From NCBI GenBank assembly GCA_002898255.1, contig BEIE01000003.1:1-64000 (forward strand): 64,000 nucleotides of DNA, written 5' to 3'. Shown here piece after piece: positions 1 to 8,451 of the stretch (its first letter is position 1; each line of letters starts with the position of its first letter). Below the pieces are notes generated by a model that was not told the DNA's origin, ran no database searches, and worked only from the letters and a program-made list of their open reading frames with translations. This DNA is from a bacterium HR28. Lineage in GTDB: Bacteria > Chloroflexota > Chloroflexia > Thermomicrobiales > Thermomicrobiaceae. The position numbers were made by a program, and so were the translations under genes.

Positions 1-114
1 CGGCGGGACGACCGGATAGACCCGCGCTCCCGTCGGATTGTTGTACAAAAGCTCCTGGATGTTCGGTGCTCGGTCGAGCACCTCTTGGAGGTTCCGCGCA
101 GTTCCGTTCGCCAT
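1..114 (-). CDS. Aminomethyltransferase-family protein (GcvT/LigM-like), N-terminal fragment
   Basis: Only the first 38 codons are inside the window, so the gene continues off the left edge. The ATG at 114 is preceded by GGGAGG eight bases upstream, which supports this start. The visible N-terminus contains LQEVLDRAPNIQELLYNN followed by a YPVVPP segment. That pattern resembles the start of folate-dependent aminomethyltransferase-family proteins related to LigM and GcvT, where a similar segment leads into a conserved region. If so, it would move one-carbon or methyl groups to tetrahydrofolate in the cytoplasm. The assignment rests on a short recalled N-terminal pattern and is tentative. A minus-strand promoter and a long leader lie upstream. 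Confidence 0.45.
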   Translation of the reverse strand, partial: MANGTARNLQEVLDRAPNIQELLYNNPTGARVYPVVPP

Positions 115-256
115 GGATACTGCCTCCCTGTCCAATCGGCGACTACTCGCACCGCACACGGATAGGGGGAACGTGACCGGCCTCCTTCTCAGCCGCCGCA
201 GAGGCGGCGGCTTGCGGTATCCCGGACAGCGCTCCCCTGGAGTCGCTCCCCGTGCT
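115..256 (-). other. Structured 5' leader of the partial gene at 1-114
   Basis: About 140 bases separate the predicted transcription start near 256 from the ATG at 114. Read on the minus strand, the leader contains two hairpins. One is a long-range GACAGC/GCTGTC pair. The other is a strong GCCGCCGC-CTCT-GCGGCGGC hairpin at about 191-210. A GGGGAGCG unit occurs twice near the 5' end, and the leader ends with a GGGAGG ribosome site. It does not match the consensus of the TPP, SAM, glycine, cobalamin or THF riboswitches as far as can be told by eye. It may be a regulatory leader or merely a long untranslated region. Confidence 0.3.
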
Positions 257-262
257 GTCGGC

Positions 263-291
263 AGTGTAATCTTTTAGGCATAATCTCGCAA
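263..291 (-). promoter_or_regulatory. Sigma-70-like promoter for the gene at 1-114
   Basis: On the minus strand, TTGCGA (291-286) and TACACT (268-263) are separated by exactly 17 bases. This places transcription start near 256, reading toward the partial gene. Motif match and spacing are the only evidence. Confidence 0.45.
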
Positions 292-427
292 GTTGCTCGT
301 TCAGGAGTATGGAACAGCGACGTAAGGCCCGCTGCGGGATTGCTCGCTTGTGCTCGACAGTAGCGCAGGGAAACAGTGGTATGCTGGAAAGTGCACGTCG
401 GCTGACGAGAGCCGGCAGGAGGGCGAT

Positions 428-691
428 GTGGCGACATTAGTCTGCCCGAAATGCTTAGGCCGAATGCAGACGGTGGAGCGGAACGGAGTCGTCTTCGAGC
501 GTTGTGAGGAGTGCGGTGGGATCTTTCTCGACCGCGGTGAGCTGGAACAGCTCGTGCGTGCCGAGAGTATGTACTACCGAGCTGCCTCTTCGCGTTGGGC
601 TTCCGAACGCGAAGATGAAGAAGAGTGGCATAGGAAGCGCAAGCCAAAGAAGTTTCGGCACTTCCTCGAGGAGATTTTGGATTTCGATTGA
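428..691 (+). CDS. Small Zn-ribbon (TFIIB-type) protein
   Basis: This 87-residue protein begins with LVCPKC, followed about 20 residues later by CEECGG, giving the CxxC...CxxC arrangement of the zf-TFIIB zinc-ribbon family. A Tyr/Trp-containing linker and a very basic segment (RKRKPKKFRHF) with an acidic end follow. The GTG at 428 is chosen because AGGAGG lies five bases upstream; longer readings have no such site. Family members are small cytoplasmic proteins of unknown role, probably binding nucleic acid or protein partners through one structural zinc. It lies 19 bases upstream of uvrC and may be cotranscribed with it. Confidence 0.8.
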   Translation: MATLVCPKCLGRMQTVERNGVVFERCEECGGIFLDRGELEQLVRAESMYYRAASSRWASEREDEEEWHRKRKPKKFRHFLEEILDFD

Positions 692-710
692 ACAGTGAGC
701 GATCGTCGGC

Positions 711-2579
711 ATGGTGAAGAAGGCGGCGACCTCGGCACTCCGCCAGCGTGAGTTGTTGCGTGAGCGTCTCGCAGCAGTCGAGGCGGCCCCAGGGGTCTAC
801 TTGATGAAGGACGCTCGCGGGCAGGTCATCTACGTCGGGAAGGCGAGTTCGTTGCGGAGTCGCTTACGGTCGTATTTCGGCTCGCAGGCTGGCATGGATG
901 CGAAAACGCGCGAACTCGTCGAACAGGTCGCCGACTTTGAGGTTATTCGTACCGATACACCGACCGAAGCATTGATCCTCGAAAACGAGCTGATTAAACG
1001 GTATCGCCCACGCTTCAACATCATGCTTCGCGATGACAAGACTTACCCATTTATCCGAATTACAAATGAGCCGTTCCCTCGAGTGATTGCGACGCGCCGG
1101 GTTGTCCACGACGGCAGTCGGTACTTTGGGCCCTATCCGAGTGCTGGGGCCGTCCACCGCACGCTCGATCTTTTGAAGCGGCTCTTCCCGTACCGCGCGT
1201 GCGACATCGAGATCACCGGTCAGGCAGCCCGTCCTTGCCTCTACTACCACATTGGGCGGTGTGTGGGACCGTGTATTGGCGCGGTCACTGCCGATGAGTA
1301 CCGCGCAGTGATCGAAAATGTGGTGCTTTTCCTAGAAGGCCGGGCGGACGATGTGATCAGGCGGCTTCGCCAAGAAATGGAGGCGGCGGCCGAACGGTTG
1401 GAGTTCGAACGGGCAGCACGCCTGCGAGACGAGCTCCGGGCGATTGAGCACGTTCTCCAACAGCAGAAGGTCGTAACTGGTACCGATGAGTCGTTCGATG
1501 TGCTTGCGGTCGCCCAGAGCGCCGGCGGTGATGCCTGTGTGCAGGTTGGGTTCGTACGCAACGGCAAGTTGCTCGGCTCGGAGCATTACCTCATGACAGG
1601 GGCTCGAATCGACGACCCGCCGAGCGCGATCCTTACCTCGTTTGTCCAGCAGTATTACGCGCAAGCATCGAGTATTCCCCCCGAATTGGTGCTGCACTAT
1701 CCGCTGGAGGAAATGGAGACGATCACCGAGTGGCTGAGCCAGCGCCGCGGTGGGCCGGTAGAGGTTGTTGTCCCAACCGAGGGGCTTCGTCGGGAACTGG
1801 TCGAAATGATCGCGAAGAGCGCTGTACAGAACCTCGAGCAGCATCGGGTGCGCTGGCTCAATGACGAGCAGCGCACAACGCTCGCGCTTGAGGAACTCGC
1901 CGAAGCGCTCGCACTGGATCGTCTCCCGCGGCGCATCGAATGCTTTGATGTCTCCCAACTCCAAGGGACAAACGTCGTGGCGAGCATGGTTGTGTTCGAA
2001 CATGGTAAGCCTAAGAAGAGCGACTACCGGAAATTCCAGATTAAGACGGTGGAAGGGCAGGACGATTTCGCGGCGATTCACGAAGCGGTGCTTCGCAGAT
2101 ACCGCCGAGCTCTGAGCGCCGAACAGACGGAGGCATGGCAGGCTCTGCCGGATCTTGTGCTGATCGATGGTGGGAAGGGACAGCTCCACGCGGCGCGGGC
2201 AGCGCTGTCCGAGCTTGGTTTGGATCTTCCGATTGCTGCATTAGCCAAAGAGCATGAAGAACTGTACCTCCCTGATCGTAGTGAGCCGATCGTGTTGCCG
2301 CGAGACTCACAGGCATTGTTCCTGGTCCAGCGCGTTCGCGATGAGGCACATCGTTTCGCTGTGACTTTCCATCGGACACGCCGGACGCGGACCGCGTTGC
2401 GCTCGGCGCTGGACGATATTCCGGGGATCGGTCCACGCCGACGACGGGAGCTCTTGCGGCGCTTCGGGTCAGTGGAAGGAATCCGCCGGGCTAGCGTAGA
2501 AGAGATTGCCGCTGTACCTGGCATCAGCCGGGCCCTCGCCGAGCGGATCAAGAGCGAACTGGGAGAAGGAGGGAACTGA
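711..2579 (+). CDS. uvrC: UvrABC system protein C
   Basis: UvrC makes the two incisions flanking a DNA lesion during nucleotide excision repair, acting with UvrB on damage located by UvrA. The 622-residue length is normal. The N-terminal GIY-YIG nuclease domain shows GVYLMKD and VIYVGKA near residues 25-45. A UVR motif (LEFERAARLRDEL) lies near residues 225-245. The RNase H-like endonuclease domain begins near residue 405 (ECFDVSQLQG) and includes LVLIDGGKGQL. Tandem helix-hairpin-helix motifs (IPGIGPRRRREL, VPGISRALAERI) close the protein. It starts at ATG 711 and is followed after three bases by the YrdC/Sua5 gene, so the two are probably cotranscribed. Confidence 0.97.
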   Translation: MVKKAATSALRQRELLRERLAAVEAAPGVYLMKDARGQVIYVGKASSLRSRLRSYFGSQAGMDAKTRELVEQVADFEVIRTDTPTEALILENELIKRYRPRFNIMLRDDKTYPFIRITNEPFPRVIATRRVVHDGSRYFGPYPSAGAVHRTLDLLKRLFPYRACDIEITGQAARPCLYYHIGRCVGPCIGAVTADEYRAVIENVVLFLEGRADDVIRRLRQEMEAAAERLEFERAARLRDELRAIEHVLQQQKVVTGTDESFDVLAVAQSAGGDACVQVGFVRNGKLLGSEHYLMTGARIDDPPSAILTSFVQQYYAQASSIPPELVLHYPLEEMETITEWLSQRRGGPVEVVVPTEGLRRELVEMIAKSAVQNLEQHRVRWLNDEQRTTLALEELAEALALDRLPRRIECFDVSQLQGTNVVASMVVFEHGKPKKSDYRKFQIKTVEGQDDFAAIHEAVLRRYRRALSAEQTEAWQALPDLVLIDGGKGQLHAARAALSELGLDLPIAALAKEHEELYLPDRSEPIVLPRDSQALFLVQRVRDEAHRFAVTFHRTRRTRTALRSALDDIPGIGPRRRRELLRRFGSVEGIRRASVEEIAAVPGISRALAERIKSELGEGGN

Positions 2580-2582
2580 ACA

Positions 2583-3212
2583 GTGCGAGTCATTCGCGCG
2601 GAGGAACCTGATGCCGTGGAGCAGGCGGCGCGCGTGTTGCGTGAGGGTGGCCTTGTGGTCTTCCCGACTGACACTGTGTACGGGGTGGGTGCGGCGGTGG
2701 ATCGACCGGATGCCGTCGCGCGGCTATACGTGGTAAAGGGACGGCCGCTCGATCGACCAATTCCTGTTCTGATCGCGGACATGAAGCAACTGGAGCGGTT
2801 GGCGAGTGAGATTACGGAGGAGGTGCGGCTGCTCGCACGCCGCTTTTGGCCAGGAGCTCTCACAATTGTTGTTCCAGCCCAGTCGTGGTTACCAAGAGAA
2901 ATCGTCCGTGACACTGGGGCGGTCGGTCTCCGTATGCCGGATCATCCCGTGGCGTTGGCAATTATTCGCGCCGCTGACGGGGCAGTCGCGACGACCTCGG
3001 CGAACCGCTCTGGCGAACGAGAAGCATGCACGGTCGACGATGCAATCGCAGCGCTCGGCGACGCAGTCGATCTCTACATCGATGGGGGACAGACTCCCGG
3101 TGGAGTTCCGTCGACAGTTGTGGCGTTGGAGCAGGGGACACTTCGCGTTTTCCGGCATGGAGCACTGCCGCCAGAGTTGATCGAGCGAGTGTTACAGGAA
3201 CACCATCGTTGA
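2583..3212 (+). CDS. tsaC: L-threonylcarbamoyladenylate synthase (YrdC/Sua5 family)
   Basis: This enzyme makes threonylcarbamoyl-AMP from threonine, bicarbonate and ATP, the first step of the t6A37 modification of ANN-decoding tRNAs. The 209-residue protein is essentially a single YrdC domain. Visible family features include the FPTDTVYGVGA segment near residue 30, the KGRPLDRPIPVLI region near residues 50-62, and TTSANRSGE near residue 140. It starts at GTG 2583, three bases after the uvrC stop, inside the uvrC-led operon. It lacks the C-terminal Sua5 extension and is therefore closer to the short TsaC form. Confidence 0.93.
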   Translation: MRVIRAEEPDAVEQAARVLREGGLVVFPTDTVYGVGAAVDRPDAVARLYVVKGRPLDRPIPVLIADMKQLERLASEITEEVRLLARRFWPGALTIVVPAQSWLPREIVRDTGAVGLRMPDHPVALAIIRAADGAVATTSANRSGEREACTVDDAIAALGDAVDLYIDGGQTPGGVPSTVVALEQGTLRVFRHGALPPELIERVLQEHHR

Positions 3213-3283
3213 TCTCTTGACGTCGCCGAGCCATGTGGCCAGACTGCCCTCGGTCGAGTGGCCGAGATGCGAAGTGGTGAGGG

Positions 3284-4591
3284 GTGGTGTTGGCGATGGT
3301 CCTCGAGGAGTTGATGCTCTTAATGGGAGCGGCCGGGGTACTGGCCGCAAGCGGCGCGACACGACTGCGCCAGCACCATCGCGCGCTGCGCCGCATGGCT
3401 GCCACGTTGCAGTTGTCTGGCCAAGGCCCGCGAGTGCTTATCCTCTCGGCGTCGATTGGCGGTGGACACAATGCTGCAGCGGCGGTGCTCCGTGCAGAAC
3501 TCGAGCAGGCCGGATACAGTGTTGCAGTACTCGACGGATTTGCCTCCGCTACCCCGTTACTAAGCCGTTATTTTGCGTGGTCGTACCCGGTGCAACTTCG
3601 GTATACCCCGTGGCTCTATGATTGGGAATTCTGGTCGTCGCACCGTCGCCTCTTCGCGAAGATGTGGCGGCGAATCTACGCGACAATGAGCGGGGAAGCC
3701 TTCCGGACATTGGTCGAGCTCTTACAGCCACAGCTTGTGATTTCGACCTATCCACTGGTCACTCAAGCGCTCGGTGTTCTTCGTCGAAAAGGAATACTGC
3801 AGATTCCCGCGGTTGCAGTTATCACCGATTATGGTGTCCACCGGTTGTGGACTGCGCCGGGCATAGACCTTCACCTCGTTCCTTCTCGGGTATCAGCCGC
3901 TCAGATCGACGAAGCGACTGGAAGTGTTCGGATCATGCGGCCATTGGTGCGCGCCGCGTTTCTGGAGCCCCGGGACCGCGAGTTGTTACGGCAGCGATAC
4001 GGGTTTGCACCGAAGGAGTTTGTCGCACTCATCGTCGCTGGCGCGTGGGGCATCGGGCGTGTCGAGCTTATTGTCCGCGATGTGGTGGCCTGCGGTGTGC
4101 GTACCGTAGTCGTCTGTGGGCGAAACCGCGAGTTGGCGACGCGGCTGCAAAGGGAGTATGCCGGTCACCCGGCGGTCTGGATTCTGGGCTGGACGGACGA
4201 ACTTCCCGAGCTGATGGCTGCTGCGGACTGTCTCGTGCAGAATGCAGGTGGTTTGACCTGCCTTGAAGCAATCGCGAGCCGGCTTCCAATCATCATGTAT
4301 CGACCGATAACCGGGCATGGGGTCTTCAATGCGCTCACCATGGAGCGGGCGGGTGTGGCACGCTGGATTCGGAGCAGCGCTGAACTGCGAGACGTGTTGA
4401 GCCGGGCAGCCAACGGAAGCGTACCGCTTCCTGTACCGCGGATCGATGAGGAGGCCGTGCCAGCGATAGCGGCGATTCTCGAGTTGTTAGATGGACACAC
4501 ACAGCATTCTCGTCCGACAGTCGGCCAGTCGGAAATGGTGCTGAGTGGTGAGAAACACGTGATGCTCGGTTCGGACGGTCACCGATGGTGA
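3284..4591 (+). CDS. MGDG synthase-like glycosyltransferase (GT28)
   Basis: The 435-residue protein matches the monogalactosyldiacylglycerol synthase/processive diacylglycerol glycosyltransferase type. It has an N-terminal hydrophobic segment, then SASIGGGHNAAA near residue 52. The second Rossmann half has QNAGGLTCLEAIA near residue 320 and a GHGVFNA segment, as in MurG-like GT28 enzymes. Such enzymes transfer a sugar from a nucleotide sugar to diacylglycerol on the inner face of the membrane, which suggests a role in glycolipid synthesis. The start is uncertain between GTG 3284 and ATG 3296. The stop overlaps the ATG of the downstream membrane protein, so the two are probably translated together. 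Confidence 0.8.
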   Translation: MVLAMVLEELMLLMGAAGVLAASGATRLRQHHRALRRMAATLQLSGQGPRVLILSASIGGGHNAAAAVLRAELEQAGYSVAVLDGFASATPLLSRYFAWSYPVQLRYTPWLYDWEFWSSHRRLFAKMWRRIYATMSGEAFRTLVELLQPQLVISTYPLVTQALGVLRRKGILQIPAVAVITDYGVHRLWTAPGIDLHLVPSRVSAAQIDEATGSVRIMRPLVRAAFLEPRDRELLRQRYGFAPKEFVALIVAGAWGIGRVELIVRDVVACGVRTVVVCGRNRELATRLQREYAGHPAVWILGWTDELPELMAAADCLVQNAGGLTCLEAIASRLPIIMYRPITGHGVFNALTMERAGVARWIRSSAELRDVLSRAANGSVPLPVPRIDEEAVPAIAAILELLDGHTQHSRPTVGQSEMVLSGEKHVMLGSDGHRW

Positions 4592-5442
4592 TGCGCCCGC
4601 TTGTCACTCGCATGATCGCGGGTAGCCTTCTCGGCGCTGCACTCCTCGCTGGATTGGCGTTCCTGGCGGCGAGGGAACGGCCACCGATCGGTGCGGTGCC
4701 GCTGTTGACTCCTGAGGGCCGCACGTTTTGGCTTGTCGCCCTGGCGGTGTGTGTTCTTGGAGCAGCTGTCTTCCAAGTGTTGGATCGAATTCCGCAGGTC
4801 GCGGCTGCGACCGCATCACGACGGGCAATTCGCTATGACCCCGTACCAGAGTGGCCGACAGGGTGGGTACTTCCGTTCGGAACGCTGGCTGCAGGCTCTT
4901 TACTCTTGTGTGCCTATAACACTGCGTTGGCCGGAATGGCGGTGGTATTGTTTGGCTTCATTGCACTTCTGGTCGGGCAGCTGGCTCGACTGGCTCTCTA
5001 TAGTGCCGAGTCGAGGACACGGACAGTCGGACGTGTAGCCCATACCGTCCTACTGTACGGGCTTGCGTTCGTCGCCTTCGCGATGGTCTACGTGCACAAG
5101 TTGCGGAGCCTGTACTCTGCCACCGCGATCTTCCTGCTCGCTGGGATCTTCTTGCTTCAATTGACGGAAGGAGAAGACGTCCAGCTAGACCGACGCGTCC
5201 TCTACGCAATGGTGGGTGGGCTTGTATTAGCTGAAGCAACGTGGGTGCTCAATTACTGGCCGGCAACAGGGTGGTTGGGTGGAGCAACGCTCCTTGCTGT
5301 CTTCCATTTTTTGGCGGGTTTGGTGCTCGCGCGAAGTGAGCGAACGCTGACTTGGCGTACCGCTCTCGAGTACGGCACGATGGCCGCGATCGCCGTGGCC
5401 GTCATCGTGTGGGGAACACTCCGAACGCGAGGTGGCTTGTGA
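4585..5442 (+). CDS. Polytopic membrane protein of unknown function
   Basis: This 285-residue protein consists mostly of hydrophobic helices, about eight by eye, separated by short loops rich in Arg and acidic residues. No catalytic motif or known transporter signature was recognised. It starts with ATG 4585, overlapping the last seven bases of the glycosyltransferase gene. Its stop overlaps the GTG of the next gene in a GTGA junction. The tight coupling suggests a membrane partner in the same process as the glycosyltransferase, possibly lipid export or anchoring, but that is inference from position only. Confidence 0.7.
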   Translation: MVMRPLVTRMIAGSLLGAALLAGLAFLAARERPPIGAVPLLTPEGRTFWLVALAVCVLGAAVFQVLDRIPQVAAATASRRAIRYDPVPEWPTGWVLPFGTLAAGSLLLCAYNTALAGMAVVLFGFIALLVGQLARLALYSAESRTRTVGRVAHTVLLYGLAFVAFAMVYVHKLRSLYSATAIFLLAGIFLLQLTEGEDVQLDRRVLYAMVGGLVLAEATWVLNYWPATGWLGGATLLAVFHFLAGLVLARSERTLTWRTALEYGTMAAIAVAVIVWGTLRTRGGL

Positions 5443-5720
5443 GCAGTGCGGACGAGGCGGAACTGTACGAGCTGTTGATGCGAATGGATGCCCTCGAGGA
5501 ACTCCTCGAGGAACTCGAAGAGCGTGGACTTGCGTCGCTTGCGGATCTCCAGGAACAACTCGTTGCAGAACCGGATTACGAGGACCTATGGACGCTGGTT
5601 CAGGAACTTCGAGCACGTGGGATCAGTTCACCAGCGGATATCGAGCAGGAACTCGCGGAGTTAGAGCGGCAGATCGAGGAGTTGGGAGCCCCGGGTTCTG
5701 AATGGGCTCAACCAAATTAG
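5439..5720 (+). CDS. Small acidic coiled-coil protein
   Basis: The 93-residue protein is very rich in Glu and Leu with heptad-like spacing, for example [20 protein letters not shown] near the N-terminus and [16 protein letters not shown] near the C-terminus. A central helix-turn segment ([20 protein letters not shown]) separates the two. No membrane segment is seen. The GTG at 5439 overlaps the preceding stop codon in a GTGA junction, which decides the start. It sits between a membrane protein and rarA. It may be an adaptor or oligomerisation factor; no specific function is recognised. Confidence 0.7.
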   Translation: MSSADEAELYELLMRMDALEELLEELEERGLASLADLQEQLVAEPDYEDLWTLVQELRARGISSPADIEQELAELERQIEELGAPGSEWAQPN

Positions 5721-5736
5721 CGAGTGGGCAAGGAAG

Positions 5737-7089
5737 ATGGAAAGCCTCTTCGAGGCGCACCGGCGCGAACAACTGCGACAGGTTGCTCCGCTTGCAGAGC
5801 GGATGCGCCCACGCTCACTGGATGAGTTCGTGGGGCAAGAGCACCTGGTTGGTCCGGGATCCTTGCTGCGCACAATGATCGAGCAGGATCGGCTTGTCTC
5901 GCTCATCCTCTGGGGTCCACCCGGCTGCGGGAAGACGACGCTCGCGCGCATCATCGCGGAGCAGACACGGGCGTGGGTGGTCTCGCTTTCAGCTGTCAGT
6001 GCGACGGTCGCTGATGTTCGTCGAGCTGTCCAAGAAGCGAGCGAGCGACTGGCTCGCCACGGCCAACGAACGATCGTCTTCATTGACGAAATCCATCGTT
6101 TCAATCGGGCACAGCAAGACGGACTGTTGCCGGCTGTGGAAGACGGTACGATCGTGCTTATCGGCGCGACAACGGAGAATCCATCGTTCGAAGTGAATGC
6201 ACCACTTCTCTCGCGTTGTCGTGTCGTCGTGCTCGAGCCGCTCTCGGACGAGGCCATTCGGACACTTGTGGAACGAGCGTTGGCTGATCGTGAGCGTGGT
6301 CTTGGAGGATTGAATCTTCGTATCGAACCGGCGGCTCTGGAGCTCCTTGTCAATTTGGCGAACGGTGACGCGCGGATGGCACTCAACACGCTCGAACTGG
6401 CGGCTGCTGGGGCACGGAATGGGATCATCACTCCTGACATCGTCCGTCGTGCCGCAATGCGGCGAGCGAGCGTGTATGATCGCGCGGGGGACGCCCACTA
6501 CGATGCAATCTCAGCTCTGCACAAGTCGATCCGCGGTTCGGATCCAGACGCAGCCTTGTACTGGCTTGCCCGAATGCTCGAAAATGGTGAGGATCCCCTG
6601 TATATCGCGCGCCGCCTTGTGCGCGCGGCGAGTGAGGACATCGGGCTAGCAGATCCACAGGCACTTGTGGTTGCTGTTGCAGCCCAGCAGGCAGTGCACT
6701 TTGTCGGGATGCCCGAGGGTGCCTTGGCTCTGGCTGAAGCGGCGGTTTATCTGGCGCTCGCCCCGAAGAGCAACGCGGTGTACCGCGCGTATGAGGCGGC
6801 CTGCCGGGATGTCGCCGAGACACGGAACGATCCGGTGCCGCTCCACCTGCGGAATGCGCCGACAAAACTCCTGCGGGAACTTGGATGGGGAGCAGGCTAC
6901 CAGTATCCCCATGACGAGCCGGATGCGATCGGGCGGCAAGAATACTTGCCGCCGCGTCTGCGTGGTCGTCGCTACTACGAGCCGACGGAGCGTGGTTGGG
7001 AATCCCGGTTGCGGGAACGGTTGGCGGCCATCCGCGCACGCCGCGAGGCTGAATCCCAGCGCTTCGGCTCAGGAGAGGGGCAGCAGTGA
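5737..7089 (+). CDS. rarA: Replication-associated recombination ATPase RarA (MgsA)
   Basis: RarA is an AAA+ ATPase related to clamp-loader subunits that acts at stalled replication forks. The 450-residue length is typical. The N-terminus has [14 protein letters not shown], Walker [10 protein letters not shown] near residue 60 and Walker [10 protein letters not shown] near residue 113. These are followed by sensor 1 ([13 protein letters not shown]) and the C-terminal oligomerisation region with [19 protein letters not shown]. The ATG at 5737 has an AGGAAG site upstream. Its stop overlaps the start of the RNase PH gene. Confidence 0.95.
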   Translation: MESLFEAHRREQLRQVAPLAERMRPRSLDEFVGQEHLVGPGSLLRTMIEQDRLVSLILWGPPGCGKTTLARIIAEQTRAWVVSLSAVSATVADVRRAVQEASERLARHGQRTIVFIDEIHRFNRAQQDGLLPAVEDGTIVLIGATTENPSFEVNAPLLSRCRVVVLEPLSDEAIRTLVERALADRERGLGGLNLRIEPAALELLVNLANGDARMALNTLELAAAGARNGIITPDIVRRAAMRRASVYDRAGDAHYDAISALHKSIRGSDPDAALYWLARMLENGEDPLYIARRLVRAASEDIGLADPQALVVAVAAQQAVHFVGMPEGALALAEAAVYLALAPKSNAVYRAYEAACRDVAETRNDPVPLHLRNAPTKLLRELGWGAGYQYPHDEPDAIGRQEYLPPRLRGRRYYEPTERGWESRLRERLAAIRARREAESQRFGSGEGQQ

Positions 7090-7817
7090 ACGAGGCAGAA
7101 ACGCCTGTTCGGCAAGGTCGCGCGAACGACGAGCTCCGGCCGGTGGAGATCGTCCCGGACTACATTCCGTATGCCGAGGGTTCGGCGCTGATCATGCTTG
7201 GCGGCACGCATGTGCTCTGCGCCGCGACGGTTGAGGAGCGCGTCCCAGGTTTTCTGGTTGGGAGCGGCCAGGGCTGGATCACCGCTGAGTATGGAATGCT
7301 GCCGAGAAGCGGACGCGAACGAATTCCACGCGAGCGGGCCGGTCCGGGCGGTCGGACCGCTGAGATCCAGCGATTGATCGGACGCTCTCTGCGTGCAGCG
7401 GTGGATCTTACGGCGCTCGGCGAGCGAACGATTATCATCGACTGCGACGTCATTCGGGCTGATGGTGGGACTCGGACAGCCGCCATTACTGGAGGGTGGG
7501 TGGCGTTGTATCTCGCGCTGGACCGGCTTGTCCGCGCGGGGCATCTGCCAGTACTACCGATCGTCCGACAAGTTGCGGCGGTCAGCGTTGGGATTGTGGG
7601 AGGCGAGCCGCGGCTCGACCTCGAGTATGCCGAGGATAGCCGCGCCGAAGTGGACATGAACGTCGTAATGACGGATCGCGGCGAGTTTGTCGAGTTGCAA
7701 GGCACCGCAGAAGGGCAGCCGTTCGGCCGGGAGCGTCTCGATCAGCTGCTGGAACTTGCCGAGCGAGGAATTAGCGAGTTGATGGTGGCACAGCGACGCG
7801 CACTCCGTCTCGATTGA
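7086..7817 (+). CDS. rph: Ribonuclease PH
   Basis: RNase PH is a phosphate-dependent 3'-5' exoribonuclease that trims the 3' ends of tRNA precursors. The 243-residue length fits the family. Characteristic segments are [13 protein letters not shown] near the N-terminus, the [13 protein letters not shown] segment, and the [20 protein letters not shown] phosphate-binding Arg-rich region. [19 protein letters not shown] follows, then the C-terminal [14 protein letters not shown]. The GTG start at 7086 overlaps the rarA stop in a GTGA junction. It ends five bases from the convergent hisB gene. Confidence 0.95.
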   Translation: MNEAETPVRQGRANDELRPVEIVPDYIPYAEGSALIMLGGTHVLCAATVEERVPGFLVGSGQGWITAEYGMLPRSGRERIPRERAGPGGRTAEIQRLIGRSLRAAVDLTALGERTIIIDCDVIRADGGTRTAAITGGWVALYLALDRLVRAGHLPVLPIVRQVAAVSVGIVGGEPRLDLEYAEDSRAEVDMNVVMTDRGEFVELQGTAEGQPFGRERLDQLLELAERGISELMVAQRRALRLD

Positions 7818-7822
7818 CTTCG

Positions 7823-8431
7823 TTAACTCTCGATTTCTAAGTGTTCCTTCGTGCTCGGAACCTGCCCGGCAATGCGCGGATCCAGTTCGGTGGCGCGGTC
7901 GAGTGCACGGGCGAGCGCCTTGAAGACAGCCTCGATCTGATGGTGTGCGTTCTGCCCGTAGAGTTTCACTAGATGGATCGTGATACGGGCCTCGCGGGCC
8001 AGCGTCTCCAAAAAATGGCGCACGAGGTCACACTCGAGCTGTCCGACGGCGCCGGCGGGAAAGGGGTCGCGGTGGATAAAGATGCCGCGGCCACTTAGAT
8101 CGATGGCGATGTGCGCAAGCGCCTCGTCCATGGGCACAGCAGCGTCACCCATGCGTCGCAGGCCACGCCAGTCGCCGAGGGCCCGGCGCAGTGCTTGGCC
8201 AAGGCAAATTGCGACGTCCTCGACTGTGTGGTGTGCATCCACGTGCAAGTCACCACGCGCACGAACCGTGAGATCGAAGCGACCATGTCGCGCGAAGAGC
8301 GTTAGAAAGTGGTCAAGCGCGCCAATTCCGGTCTCGACACTGGCGTGCCCTGTCCCATCGACAGTCAGTTCCAGCGCAACGGCAGTCTCTGCAGTTGTGC
8401 GCTCGACACTCGCTCGTCGCTGTTCGGTCAT
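7823..8431 (-). CDS. hisB: Imidazoleglycerol-phosphate dehydratase
   Basis: HisB dehydrates imidazole-glycerol phosphate to imidazole-acetol phosphate in histidine biosynthesis, using two manganese ions. The protein is monofunctional, with no phosphatase domain. Both metal-binding repeats are present: the HHTVED motif near residue 68 and HHQIEA near residue 165. GALDHFLTLFARHG near the N-terminus is also typical. The ATG at 8431 is chosen over one at 8455 because a GGGAGG site lies at the correct distance (eight bases). It lies directly downstream of hisC and is probably cotranscribed with it. Confidence 0.95.
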   Translation of the reverse strand: MTEQRRASVERTTAETAVALELTVDGTGHASVETGIGALDHFLTLFARHGRFDLTVRARGDLHVDAHHTVEDVAICLGQALRRALGDWRGLRRMGDAAVPMDEALAHIAIDLSGRGIFIHRDPFPAGAVGQLECDLVRHFLETLAREARITIHLVKLYGQNAHHQIEAVFKALARALDRATELDPRIAGQVPSTKEHLEIES

Positions 8432-8451
8432 ACGTTCGTTCCTCCCACCTT

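Noticed and set aside
115-256. TPP riboswitch in the leader of the first gene
   Set aside because: A CTGAGA string occurs, but the second conserved TPP region is missing.
189-647. Long minus-strand frame across the Zn-ribbon region
   Set aside because: It lies opposite a convincing plus-strand gene with a clear ribosome site and has no family resemblance.
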